Assembly (NCBI GenBank): GCA_003455715.1
Contig: DMQJ01000456.1
Span: forward strand, 318-7,835
Origin: Acidimicrobiaceae bacterium
GTDB lineage: Bacteria; Actinomycetota; Acidimicrobiia; Acidimicrobiales; Ilumatobacteraceae
Direction: 5' to 3'
Length of the DNA: 7,518 nucleotides
The translations under genes were made by a program, and so were the position numbers. The notes beneath the pieces were generated by a model that did no database searches, had not been told where the DNA came from, and worked only from the letters and a program-made list of their open reading frames with translations. Within the stretch, counting starts at the first letter, position 1. Each line of letters begins with the position of its first letter. Below, in pieces: positions 1 through 5,352 of the stretch.

Positions 1-2
1 GC

Positions 3-548
3 ACCGGCAATGTGTCGGCGGAGGTGCAGGTGGGCCATGAGTTGGTCCGGCTCGATCGGGCCGAGGAGGTTGCCGATCGAATGGTGCAGCTGGCGGCCCG
101 CACGCAGGGCCCGTTGTATGTGGCGTTGGCCGATCACGCCGTTGCGGTGTTGAACGGCGACCATGTCGTGTTGGCCCGAGTGGCTGACGTGTTGGAGCGC
201 ATCGGATGGCTGCTCAGCGCCGCAGATGTCGCCTCGCACGGTGCCGATGCAGCTCGCCGGGCAGGAGACCAACGGGCCTCGGCGCGGTTGGTGCAACGAG
301 CGGCCGACCTGCGGCAGCGGTGCGATCAGGGCCTGGTGTCGACCGCTCTCTCGGCCGACATCGGCCCGGTGGCGCTCACCCGGCGCGAACGCGAGATCGG
401 TCTGCTTGCAGCCCAGGGTTTGCCGAATCGCGAGATCGCGGAGCGCTTGTTCATCTCCCGGCGCACTGCGGAGAACCACCTTGCGAAAGTGTTCGACAAG
501 CTCGGCGTGAGATCGCGGGCCGAGCTCGCCGCAGTGCTCGCCGGCTAG
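3..548 (+). CDS. LuxR-family transcriptional regulator, C-terminal part (5' end outside window)
   Basis: The reading frame is open to the left edge, so this is the C-terminal ~180 residues of a longer protein; a GTG at 12 is in frame but has no ribosome site I can see. The last ~58 residues form a classic LuxR/GerE helix-turn-helix: LTRREREIGLLAAQG, then NREIAERLFIS, then the recognition helix RRTAENHLAKVFDKLGV, followed by SRAELAAVL. The preceding ~115 residues are Ala/Arg/Leu-rich helices of the TPR-like kind found before the HTH in large ATP-binding LuxR (LAL) regulators of actinobacteria; no receiver domain is visible in this part. It should bind DNA as a dimer in the cytoplasm. Target and inducer cannot be read from here. 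The stop is followed within 5 nt by a hairpin, so transcription probably ends there. The family call is very firm; the LAL subtype is an inference. Confidence 0.9.
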   Translation, partial: TGNVSAEVQVGHELVRLDRAEEVADRMVQLAARTQGPLYVALADHAVAVLNGDHVVLARVADVLERIGWLLSAADVASHGADAARRAGDQRASARLVQRAADLRQRCDQGLVSTALSADIGPVALTRREREIGLLAAQGLPNREIAERLFISRRTAENHLAKVFDKLGVRSRAELAAVLAG

Positions 549-552
549 TTGG

Positions 553-588
553 TGCTGGGTTCGCGGGACGGACGACGCGTACCCAGCA
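553..588 (+). terminator. Hairpin terminator after the LuxR gene
   Basis: TGCTGGGT (553-560) pairs exactly with ACCCAGCA (581-588). Inside, after a single T-T mismatch, CGCG (562-565) pairs with CGCG (576-579), leaving a 10-nt loop. The structure starts 5 nt after the LuxR stop codon. There is no long T tract (only TT follows), which is common for terminator hairpins in high-GC actinobacteria. Confidence 0.55.
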
Positions 589-676
589 TTACCGGCACGA
601 CCTCCTCACCCACTTGCCGTGGAGCGCCATAACGGGCACTCTGCGCTACGTGGCACCGATTGATGAGCGGGACGTG

Positions 677-1036
677 ATGGCGGAGCCAAATGCGCCTCCG
701 GCCCGGAGGCGCCGGTGGTGGATCGCATGCGGTGTAGCCCTGGCCTGCGCTGCGCTCATCGGCGGGGCGTTCTTGGTGCTGGGGTCGATCTTCGATCACT
801 GGAACGGTTGGGACATCTCCATCACCAACAACTGCGGCCACGACGTCTATGCGGATGACGGGCGAGATGGCATCTCCATAGGGGCTGGGGAGACGATCAA
901 GTGGGACGGGGCCACACAGTCGGGAGACAAGACCATCAGCCTGTGGTCGTCGCCGTCCGACCACGTGAGAGGCGGCGATGGCCTCGTCGTGGAGTTGCAT
1001 GGCGATTCGGTGCTGACAGGCTCTCAGTGCCCTTAG
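677..1036 (+). CDS. Small membrane-anchored exported protein, unknown function
   Basis: A 119-residue protein that I do not recognise as a named family. Four arginines at residues 10-13 precede a hydrophobic stretch at about 14-39 (WWIACGVALACAALIGGAF and on), which fits a type II membrane anchor with the N-terminus inside, or an uncleaved signal. The remaining ~80 residues look like a small extracytoplasmic beta domain (DISITNNCGHDVYAD, then ISIGAGETIKWDG, TISLWSS, LVVELHGD). Two cysteines, C53 and C118, bracket this domain and could form a disulfide outside the membrane. The ATG at 677 is chosen because it directly precedes MAEPN; a GTG at 674 is adjacent and in frame, and another lies at 650. 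The upstream GAGCGGG (665-671) is only a weak ribosome site. It follows a terminator, so it probably has its own promoter, although none is clear. Confidence 0.65.
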   Translation: MAEPNAPPARRRRWWIACGVALACAALIGGAFLVLGSIFDHWNGWDISITNNCGHDVYADDGRDGISIGAGETIKWDGATQSGDKTISLWSSPSDHVRGGDGLVVELHGDSVLTGSQCP

Positions 1037-1073
1037 CCCAGATCTGCCGCTCTGCGCTGCTACCCAGAACGCG

Positions 1074-1484
1074 CTATGGCTTCGGCAAAGCCTTGGCGGC
1101 GAGGTCCTCAAGTAGCAGGGCGTAGGACTCTCGGGTCAGGACATCTCCGAAAAGCAAACTGTCGAGAGCATCGACTTCGAGTTTCCGGATCTGCTGTGCG
1201 GCCTTCCGAAGGTCGCGTGCAAGTTGAGCAGAGTCCCCTGGTACGTCGTCGCGCCACGGATTGTACGAGGGCATGATCGTTCCCCACCCACACGCCCAGG
1301 CAACAGACTCTGCGGAGAAGTCGAACGCATCGATCCCGCAGCACCCCGCTACGCAATGCCTCTCCAGGGACAGCCAGAACCAGTCTGCCTCCGGAAGAAA
1401 TGGGTCAATCTTCGGCCGTAACACCCACTCCGTACTTTCGGGGCGGATGGCTTCCCATCCACCGCTCGCGAGGTCGTCGACCAT
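1074..1484 (-). CDS. Hypothetical Cys-rich protein, resembles DUF6331 family
   Basis: A 136-residue cytoplasmic protein with no signal or membrane segment. The strongest signature is CVAGCCGIDAFDF at residues 44-56 (three Cys within six positions), preceded by DWFWLSLERH and followed by a Trp/Cys segment (AWACGWG) and a helical C-terminus (AQLARDLRKAAQQIRKLEVDALDS, LLLEDLAAKAL). From memory, the CCGIDAFDF core matches small actinobacterial proteins annotated DUF6331, whose function is unknown; this family call is recall, not a search. The ATG at 1484 is preferred over longer in-frame starts up to 1769 because the upstream extension has no protein-like character, and because TATCGT (1491-1496) sits exactly 6 nt upstream, as in a leaderless promoter. 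The clustered cysteines could bind metal, but that is only inference. It converges on the gene ending at 1036. Confidence 0.72.
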   Translation of the reverse strand: MVDDLASGGWEAIRPESTEWVLRPKIDPFLPEADWFWLSLERHCVAGCCGIDAFDFSAESVAWACGWGTIMPSYNPWRDDVPGDSAQLARDLRKAAQQIRKLEVDALDSLLFGDVLTRESYALLLEDLAAKALPKP

Positions 1485-1490
1485 GACGAC

Positions 1491-1496
1491 ACGATA
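1491..1496 (-). promoter_or_regulatory. Candidate -10 box (TATCGT) for a leaderless transcript of the Cys-rich gene
   Basis: On the minus strand TATCGT fits the TANNNT -10 consensus and is followed by 6 nt and then the ATG at 1484, placing transcription start on the start codon. No ribosome site is visible upstream of that ATG and no convincing -35 is seen. Confidence 0.4.
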
Positions 1497-1655
1497 GACG
1501 CACGGGTTGGCGGGTCCCGTAGAAGCTGGAAGCCGGCCGTATGAGGAGTCCTGGAGGGATGTCGCGACTCGCAGCAGTCCTGGCAGCTGAGAACCGCCCA
1601 GACCTGCCGATAGGCGCTGTTGACCAGGCGTTCGTGAGCGGGCAGTCTGCATGCC

Positions 1656-1877
1656 GTGGCCGACTTTGTTCAACCCGACGCCGAGGGGGAATCGGTGACG
1701 CGGGCCGACCGGCTGACGCTCGTGAGCGAGGTCGGTTGGCTTTACTTCGAGCCACCCATTTTCGTCCAAGCTGGCGAGTGCTTCTGGGTGAACGACCGCA
1801 CGCTCTACGTTCGGTCAACAGACAGGGAGGTGCGCTCGGTTGAGGCGCGAGCCTCGCGTCCTACCGATCGGCGCTGA
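1656..1877 (+). CDS. Doubtful short ORF, possibly the remnant of a frameshifted gene
   Basis: A 73-residue frame starting at GTG 1656, or 60 residues from GTG 1695, which has a good ribosome site (GAGGGGG at 1683-1689, 5 nt before the start). The middle looks protein-like: LVSEVGWLYFEPPIFVQAGE followed by CFWVNDRTLYVRSTDREVRS, alternating hydrophobic residues as in beta hairpins, with G/C-rich third positions. I recognise no family. Stops at 1611 and 1635 close this frame upstream, while another plus frame just before it (1541 to about 1645) reads MSRLAAVLAAENRPDLPIG and could be the displaced N-terminal part. It may therefore be a real small gene or the 3' end of a decayed one. The opposite strand is also open here but reads as low-quality Arg/Ser/Pro sequence. 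Confidence 0.35.
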   Translation: MADFVQPDAEGESVTRADRLTLVSEVGWLYFEPPIFVQAGECFWVNDRTLYVRSTDREVRSVEARASRPTDRR

Positions 1878-1890
1878 CATCGCGAAGTAG

Positions 1891-1910
1891 CGCAGAGCTG
1901 TCGGTCTGCG
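1891..1910. terminator. Weak hairpin between convergent genes
   Basis: CGCAGA (1891-1896) and TCTGCG (1905-1910) form a perfect 6-bp stem with an 8-nt loop, lying between the plus-strand stop at 1877 and the minus-strand toxin stop at 1928. It could terminate in either direction. No T tract is present, so confidence is low. Confidence 0.3.
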
Positions 1911-1927
1911 TGGCCAGGAGTGCATTC

Positions 1928-2329
1928 CTACCTTCGACGGCGTGGGGGCTGAATCACACGCCGGAGGCGGGTGGTGATGTCGTTGAGGTCCGGGTTGGAT
2001 GCGGCGATCCACACGACGAGTTCGTAGACGTCGTCGTTCGAGGCGCGTGACGCCTTGATGCCATTGAGTTCGAGGAACACTGCGGTGGCCAGCCAGCCGA
2101 GTCGCTTGTTGCCATCCACGAGTGCGTGATTGTTGACGATCGATTGCAGGAGCGCCGCTGCCTTGGTGACCAGGTCGGGGTACGCGTCCTCACCAAACGC
2201 AGTGGTCTGTGGGCGGGCCGCGGCAGAGCCGAGTAGGCCGATGTCGCGAATCGGTGGCGGGTCGCCGAGCAGTCTGCGTGCAAGATCGACGAGGTCGTCG
2301 ACGTCGAGAAACTCGATCGGCTCGCTCAC
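1928..2329 (-). CDS. Doc (death-on-curing)/Fic-fold toxin of a type II toxin-antitoxin system
   Basis: A 133-residue protein of about normal Doc length. Family signatures in order are IGLLGSAAARPQTTAFGED (residues 30-48), YPDLVTKAAALLQSIVNNH (50-68), the active-site loop HALVDGNKR (68-76) and the helix TAVFLELNG (82-90). Doc enzymes use the Fic fold to transfer phosphate from a nucleoside triphosphate to EF-Tu, stopping translation. The essential His (H68), Asp (D72), Asn (N74), Lys (K75) and Arg (R76) are all present, so it should be active; the usual Phe two residues after the His is Leu here. Lys in place of the second Gly of ordinary Fic loops separates it from AMP-transferring Fic enzymes. 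The GTG start at 2329 overlaps the antitoxin stop by 4 nt (GTGA), indicating translational coupling. The C-terminus ends in a basic PPRRRR tail. Confidence 0.9.
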   Translation of the reverse strand: MSEPIEFLDVDDLVDLARRLLGDPPPIRDIGLLGSAAARPQTTAFGEDAYPDLVTKAAALLQSIVNNHALVDGNKRLGWLATAVFLELNGIKASRASNDDVYELVVWIAASNPDLNDITTRLRRVIQPPRRRR

Positions 2330-2529
2330 TCGCCAAGGCGTCGCAGGGCGTCGGCGTGCGTGCTCATGACCAGTGCTGCCGCAGCACCGACTCGGTCGCT
2401 GTGTTGGCCGCGGCTGACGAACTCGCGGACCGCTCGTCGGGCGGCTTCCTGCATCGAGATGCCCTCTGCGTCGGCACGCTCGCGGAGCGCTGCCTGCTCG
2501 GTGTCGGTGAGGCGGAGTGTCATGGCCAC
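2326..2529 (-). CDS. Ribbon-helix-helix antitoxin partnered with the Doc toxin
   Basis: A 67-residue protein. Residues 1-8 (MAMTLRLT) form a beta strand, residues 11-23 (EQAALRERADAEG) the first helix and 25-40 (SMQEAARRAVREFVSR) the second, as in CopG/Arc DNA-binding dimers. The tail (about 41-67) is the likely toxin-binding part that blocks the Doc active site. It is the first gene of the pair, overlapping the toxin by 4 nt, as is typical of antitoxin-toxin operons. The GTG at 2529 is chosen because TACCAT lies exactly 6 nt upstream, giving a leaderless message; an ATG two codons later (2523) is an alternative. An inverted repeat over the promoter suggests self-repression by the antitoxin or by the antitoxin-toxin complex. 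The DNA-binding class is clear from the pattern; the partnership is inferred from arrangement. Confidence 0.85.
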   Translation of the reverse strand: MAMTLRLTDTEQAALRERADAEGISMQEAARRAVREFVSRGQHSDRVGAAAALVMSTHADALRRLGE

Positions 2530-2535
2530 ATGCGC

Positions 2536-2541
2536 ATGGTA
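2536..2541 (-). promoter_or_regulatory. Candidate -10 box (TACCAT) of the toxin-antitoxin operon
   Basis: On the minus strand TACCAT fits TANNNT and is followed by GCGCAT and then the GTG start at 2529, so the transcript would begin on the start codon. It overlaps the inverted repeat at 2538-2554, so a protein bound there would block RNA polymerase. Confidence 0.42.
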
Positions 2542-2554
2542 TCAGTTCGATACC
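2538..2554. promoter_or_regulatory. Inverted-repeat operator of the toxin-antitoxin operon
   Basis: GGTATC AGTTC GATACC is a perfect 6-bp inverted repeat with a 5-nt spacer, beginning 9 nt upstream of the antitoxin start and overlapping its candidate -10 box. Ribbon-helix-helix antitoxins commonly bind such repeats to repress their own operon. The site is seen; the binding is inferred. Confidence 0.5.
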
Positions 2555-2608
2555 GCACCGAACTGCCGCTAGGCGTGCATGGTCATGCTGACAATTCGCA
2601 GACGCCCG

Positions 2609-3049
2609 CTAGTGCTCAGAGGGAGCCGTCCGCTCTGCCTCGCGACGGAAGCCTTCTGCTTCGGTGCGCAGGATGCCGCGCAGCCTTCGGCCCAACAGGG
2701 CGCCCATCACACGGGCACCGCGGCCGCTGAGGGTCAACCGCAGGGTGTTGCTGCATCCGCCCGCGGTCGGCTCCACCAGGTGTGTGGCCAACATCCGCGT
2801 GCCGAACACCGAGGCACTCCACTCGAAGCGGCAGCCCTCCTCGACGGTCTGCACCGTCCACACCGTGGGTCGTTGGCCCGGCTGCTTCACCGTCGCCTGG
2901 CGGCCGGGGCGCAGCGGGCCGTCGTCGTGCCAGCGCACGGAGGTGATGGTGGGGGTGAGGGTGGGCCAATGCTCGGGGGTGGTGTTGAGCGCCCACACCA
3001 CGGCGGATGGTCCGGCAATGTCGATGCTGTGTTCGATGGTCGTTGCCAT
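2609..3049 (-). CDS. SRPBCC-fold (START/polyketide cyclase-like) small-ligand-binding protein
   Basis: A 146-residue protein. The N-terminus (ATTIEHSIDIAGPSAVVWAL, then TPEHWPTLTPTITSVRW) is the hallmark of the SRPBCC superfamily: a first strand, the I.GP...VW helix and a W-P motif before a second strand. It continues with strands at GPLRPGRQATVKQ, PTVWTVQTVEEGCRFEWSAS and TRMLATHLVEP, ending in a long C-terminal helix (MGALLGRRLRGILRTEAEGFRREAE) that usually closes a hydrophobic ligand cavity. Such proteins bind or modify lipids, polyketides or aromatics; which one is not readable here. The ATG at 3049 is chosen because a longer in-frame start (3115) would run through the operator and into the divergent regulator gene, and because TACACT sits 6 nt upstream. 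Sharing an operator with a TetR gene implies induction by a small molecule. Confidence 0.82.
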   Translation of the reverse strand: MATTIEHSIDIAGPSAVVWALNTTPEHWPTLTPTITSVRWHDDGPLRPGRQATVKQPGQRPTVWTVQTVEEGCRFEWSASVFGTRMLATHLVEPTAGGCSNTLRLTLSGRGARVMGALLGRRLRGILRTEAEGFRREAERTAPSEH

Positions 3050-3055
3050 GGCGAA

Positions 3056-3061
3056 AGTGTA
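3056..3061 (-). promoter_or_regulatory. Candidate -10 box (TACACT) for a leaderless SRPBCC transcript
   Basis: On the minus strand TACACT is followed by TTCGCC and then the ATG at 3049, so transcription should start at the ATG. It overlaps one arm of the palindrome at 3058-3073, giving a simple repression mechanism. Confidence 0.45.
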
Positions 3062-3073
3062 CCAAATGGTACA
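3058..3073. promoter_or_regulatory. TetR-type operator shared by divergent promoters
   Basis: TGTACCA AA TGGTACA has perfect 7-bp arms and a 2-nt spacer, lying in the 53-nt gap between the SRPBCC start (3049) and the TetR start (3103). It covers the SRPBCC -10 box and lies where the -35 region of the TetR promoter would be. TetR-family dimers typically bind palindromes of this size beside their own gene. I see no second full copy upstream of the monooxygenase. Confidence 0.65.
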
Positions 3074-3090
3074 TCTGCTTGACCAGGGAA

Positions 3091-3096
3091 TAGGGT
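3091..3096 (+). promoter_or_regulatory. Candidate -10 box (TAGGGT) of the TetR gene
   Basis: TAGGGT is followed by 6 nt and then the GTG at 3103, the same geometry as at three other starts in this window. AGGGTGG in the same stretch could instead act as a ribosome site, so leaderless initiation is less certain here. Confidence 0.35.
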
Positions 3097-3102
3097 GGTG
3101 GC

Positions 3103-3672
3103 GTGACGGATGCAAGGTCAGTGCTGTTGGAGCGAGTGGTCGACGATGTTGCTGCGCAGGGTTTGGGTGATCGCAGCTTGCGCGACCTGGCGGCGGCGGT
3201 GGGCACGAGCCACCGAATGCTCATCTACCACTTCGGGTCGCGGGTGGGGCTGGTGACCGCCATCGTCGAGGAGGTGGAGGCGCGTCAGCGGGCGCTGATG
3301 CGCGAGCTAGCGGCTGCGTCGCCCCACGCCGACTCCGCCGACATGGTGCGCGCGGTGTGGACGCAGGTCACCTCACCCGACGTGCTGCCATTCGTGCAAC
3401 TCTTCTTCGAGGCCGTCGCATACGCGGCGAGGGCAGGCGAACTTGGCTCACGGTGGGAAGCCACCGCGCCGTGGCTGGCTGATGCAACTCGAGCCGCTGC
3501 GACCGCGGGCGTGCAGGCCGACGACCCCGTGCTGCGATTGGGCGTGGCCGTCATCCGCGGGCTGCTGGTCGATGTGATCACCACGGGCGACGTGGTACCG
3601 GCGACTGCTGCGCTCGAACGGTTCCTCGCCATGTGGGCAGCGACCGACGCCGCGACGAGCCGGCGCGGATAG
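3103..3672 (+). CDS. TetR/AcrR-family transcriptional regulator
   Basis: A 189-residue protein of typical TetR length. The N-terminal helix (SVLLERVVDDVAAQGLGDRS) is followed by the helix-turn-helix at about residues 25-46 (LRDLAAAVGTSHRMLIYHFG), where IYHF is the conserved end of the recognition helix, then the linker helix SRVGLVTAIVEEVEARQRAL. Residues ~75-189 form the helical ligand-binding and dimerisation domain, with no close ligand clue. It likely represses transcription until a small molecule is bound. Its probable operator is the palindrome at 3058-3073, which would control both itself and the divergent SRPBCC gene. The monooxygenase gene begins 88 nt downstream on the same strand with no clear terminator between them, so co-transcription is plausible. 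The GTG start fits residue 1 of the family pattern. Confidence 0.92.
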   Translation: MTDARSVLLERVVDDVAAQGLGDRSLRDLAAAVGTSHRMLIYHFGSRVGLVTAIVEEVEARQRALMRELAAASPHADSADMVRAVWTQVTSPDVLPFVQLFFEAVAYAARAGELGSRWEATAPWLADATRAAATAGVQADDPVLRLGVAVIRGLLVDVITTGDVVPATAALERFLAMWAATDAATSRRG

Positions 3673-3760
3673 TTGCACTGAACAAGGACTTTCGACCCTG
3701 AGCCGTGCGCCACCGGTGCGCGACCATGGCGCGACCATCGATGACCAGGGGGACATCACC

Positions 3761-5275
3761 GTGAGCCAGACCACCACCCTTGCCGACGACGCATCAGCGG
3801 GCATCCATCAGTTCGCGGTGGAGGAGTTCGACGTTGTCGTGGTGGGCGCGGGCATCTCCGGCGTTGGCGCCGCGTACCACCTGCAGGATCAACGGCCGGG
3901 CACCTCGTTCGTGGTGCTCGAGAACATGGACGGCTTCGGCGGCACCTGGAAGTTCCACAAGTACCCCGGCGTGCGCAGCGACTCCGACCTGTACACGTTC
4001 GGGTACCGATTCAAGCCGTGGACCAACGCCCCCATCGCCTCGGCCGAGGAGATCCTCAAGTACATGGGCGAGGTCATCGACGAGAACGGCCTGGCGCAAC
4101 ACATCCGCTACTCGCACCACGTCGATGCCGCCGACTGGAGCGAGGCCGACCGCAAGTGGACCGTCGACGTCACCAACAACGCCACCGGCCAGCGCATCAG
4201 GTTCCGCTGCAACTTCCTGTGGATGTGCCAGGGCTACTACAAGTTCGACAAGGGCTACACCCCCGAGTGGCCCAACATGAGCGCCTACAAGGGCCAGCTC
4301 ATCCACCCGATGGAGTGGAACGACGACGTCGACTACAAGGGCAAGAAGGTGTTGTGCATCGGCTCGGGTGCCACCACCGCCACCGTGGTGCCGGCCATCG
4401 CCGCCGACTGCGACCACGTCACCGTGCTGCAGCGGTCGCCCACCTATTTCTGGACCGGCCGCAACGCCAATGAAGTGGCCGACATGTTGCGCGAGCTCGA
4501 GATCGACGAGACATGGATCCACGAGATCGTGCGCCGCAAGGTGCTGCACGACCAGGAGGCCGTCACCCAACTGTCGTTCCAGGCGCCCGACCTGGTGAAG
4601 GACGAACTGCTCAACAACGTCAAGTCCCTCCTGCCCGAGGGCTACGACATGAAGCACTTCACCCCGAAGTACCGGCCGTGGCAGCAACGCCTCGCGTTCG
4701 TGCCCGACGGCGACCTGTTCGCCGGCATCAGCGCCGGCAAGGCCAGCATGGTCACCGACGAGATCGCGACCTTCACCGAAACCGGCGTGGTCACCAACGA
4801 CGGCACGGTCATCGACGCCGACATCATCATCAGCGCCACCGGCTTCAACCTCAGCGTGCTGGGCGACATCCCGTTCTCGCTCGACGGCCAGCCGGTGAAC
4901 TGGCCCGACACCGTCACCTGGCGGGGGATGATGTTCACCGGTGTGCCCAACCTGCTGTGGGTGTTCGGCTACTTCCGGGCCAGCTGGACTCTGCGCGCCG
5001 ACCTCATCTCCGACCTGGTGTGCCGCCTGCTGGTCACGATGGAGGCCAAGGGCGCCACCAAGGTGGTGCCGCAACTGCGGCCCGAAGATGCCGACATGCC
5101 CATCGGTTCGTGGATCGACCCCGACAACTTCAACCCGGGCTACCTCATGCGCAGCATGCACCTCCTGCCGCAAGCGGGCGACAAGCCCGAATGGCGCCAC
5201 ACGCAGGACTATTGGACCGAGCGCCAGACCCTGCCCGCCGACGACTTCAGCGACGGCTGCCTCCAGTTCGACTGA
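3761..5275 (+). CDS. Flavin-containing Baeyer-Villiger-type monooxygenase, EthA-like
   Basis: A 504-residue FAD- and NADPH-dependent oxygenase, expected to insert oxygen into ketones or oxidise heteroatoms. The order is FAD Rossmann motif GAGISG (29-34), FGGTW (59-63), YPGVRSDSDLYTFGYRF (68-84), the family fingerprint variant YKGQLIHPMEW (176-186), the NADPH Rossmann motif GSGATT (201-206), LQRSPTY (223-229), LPEGYDMKHF (291-300) and ATGFN (359-363). Many of these blocks match what I remember of mycobacterial EthA (about 489 residues), including HLQD, RSDSDLYT, GYY and LPEGYD-KHF. Relative to the FxGxxxHxxxWP signature, Phe is Tyr and the final Pro is Asn. The GTG at 3761 is chosen over an in-frame GTG at 3716 because a strong AGGGGGA ribosome site lies 7 nt upstream of it. 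A TetR gene lies just upstream and a hairpin follows the stop. The natural substrate is unknown. Confidence 0.93.
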   Translation: MSQTTTLADDASAGIHQFAVEEFDVVVVGAGISGVGAAYHLQDQRPGTSFVVLENMDGFGGTWKFHKYPGVRSDSDLYTFGYRFKPWTNAPIASAEEILKYMGEVIDENGLAQHIRYSHHVDAADWSEADRKWTVDVTNNATGQRIRFRCNFLWMCQGYYKFDKGYTPEWPNMSAYKGQLIHPMEWNDDVDYKGKKVLCIGSGATTATVVPAIAADCDHVTVLQRSPTYFWTGRNANEVADMLRELEIDETWIHEIVRRKVLHDQEAVTQLSFQAPDLVKDELLNNVKSLLPEGYDMKHFTPKYRPWQQRLAFVPDGDLFAGISAGKASMVTDEIATFTETGVVTNDGTVIDADIIISATGFNLSVLGDIPFSLDGQPVNWPDTVTWRGMMFTGVPNLLWVFGYFRASWTLRADLISDLVCRLLVTMEAKGATKVVPQLRPEDADMPIGSWIDPDNFNPGYLMRSMHLLPQAGDKPEWRHTQDYWTERQTLPADDFSDGCLQFD

Positions 5276-5293
5276 ACCGGGAGTCTTCCCGGT
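5276..5293 (+). terminator. Hairpin terminator of the monooxygenase gene
   Basis: ACCGGGA (5276-5282) and TCCCGGT (5287-5293) form a perfect 7-bp stem with a GTCT loop, starting on the base after the TGA stop. No T tract follows, so it could also act as a 3' stabilising hairpin. Confidence 0.5.
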
Positions 5294-5315
5294 ACGCCCG
5301 CTGACGGCCCACACG

Positions 5316-5321
5316 TACCAT
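5316..5321 (+). promoter_or_regulatory. Candidate -10 box (TACCAT) upstream of the acidic repeat protein
   Basis: TACCAT fits TANNNT and would place transcription start near 5328, leaving a leader of about 25 nt that contains a clear GGAGG ribosome site at 5343-5347, 5 nt before the ATG at 5353. No good -35 element is visible. Confidence 0.3.
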
Positions 5322-5352
5322 CGCCACATCGCACGAGACGACGGAGGCGACG

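Noticed and set aside
1485..1769. N-terminal extension of the Cys-rich minus-strand protein up to ATG 1769
   Set aside because: The extra 95 residues look non-coding (Arg/Gly/Pro/Ser mixture), while ATG 1484 has a well-placed -10 box.
2577..2588. Small palindrome GCATG-GT-CATGC between the toxin-antitoxin and SRPBCC genes
   Set aside because: Five-bp arms are easily found by chance, and it lies well upstream of the antitoxin promoter with no clear link to any gene.
3711..3718. CACCGGTG palindrome upstream of the monooxygenase, considered as a second TetR operator
   Set aside because: It does not resemble the TGTACCA/TGGTACA arms of the operator at 3058-3073, and 8-bp GC-rich palindromes are common in this DNA.
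3794..5329. Long open frame of 511 codons on the minus strand opposite the monooxygenase
   Set aside because: Its translation is Val/Gly/Ala/His/Asp-rich with no domain, the expected mirror of G/C-rich third positions in a strongly coding plus-strand gene that has all its enzyme motifs.
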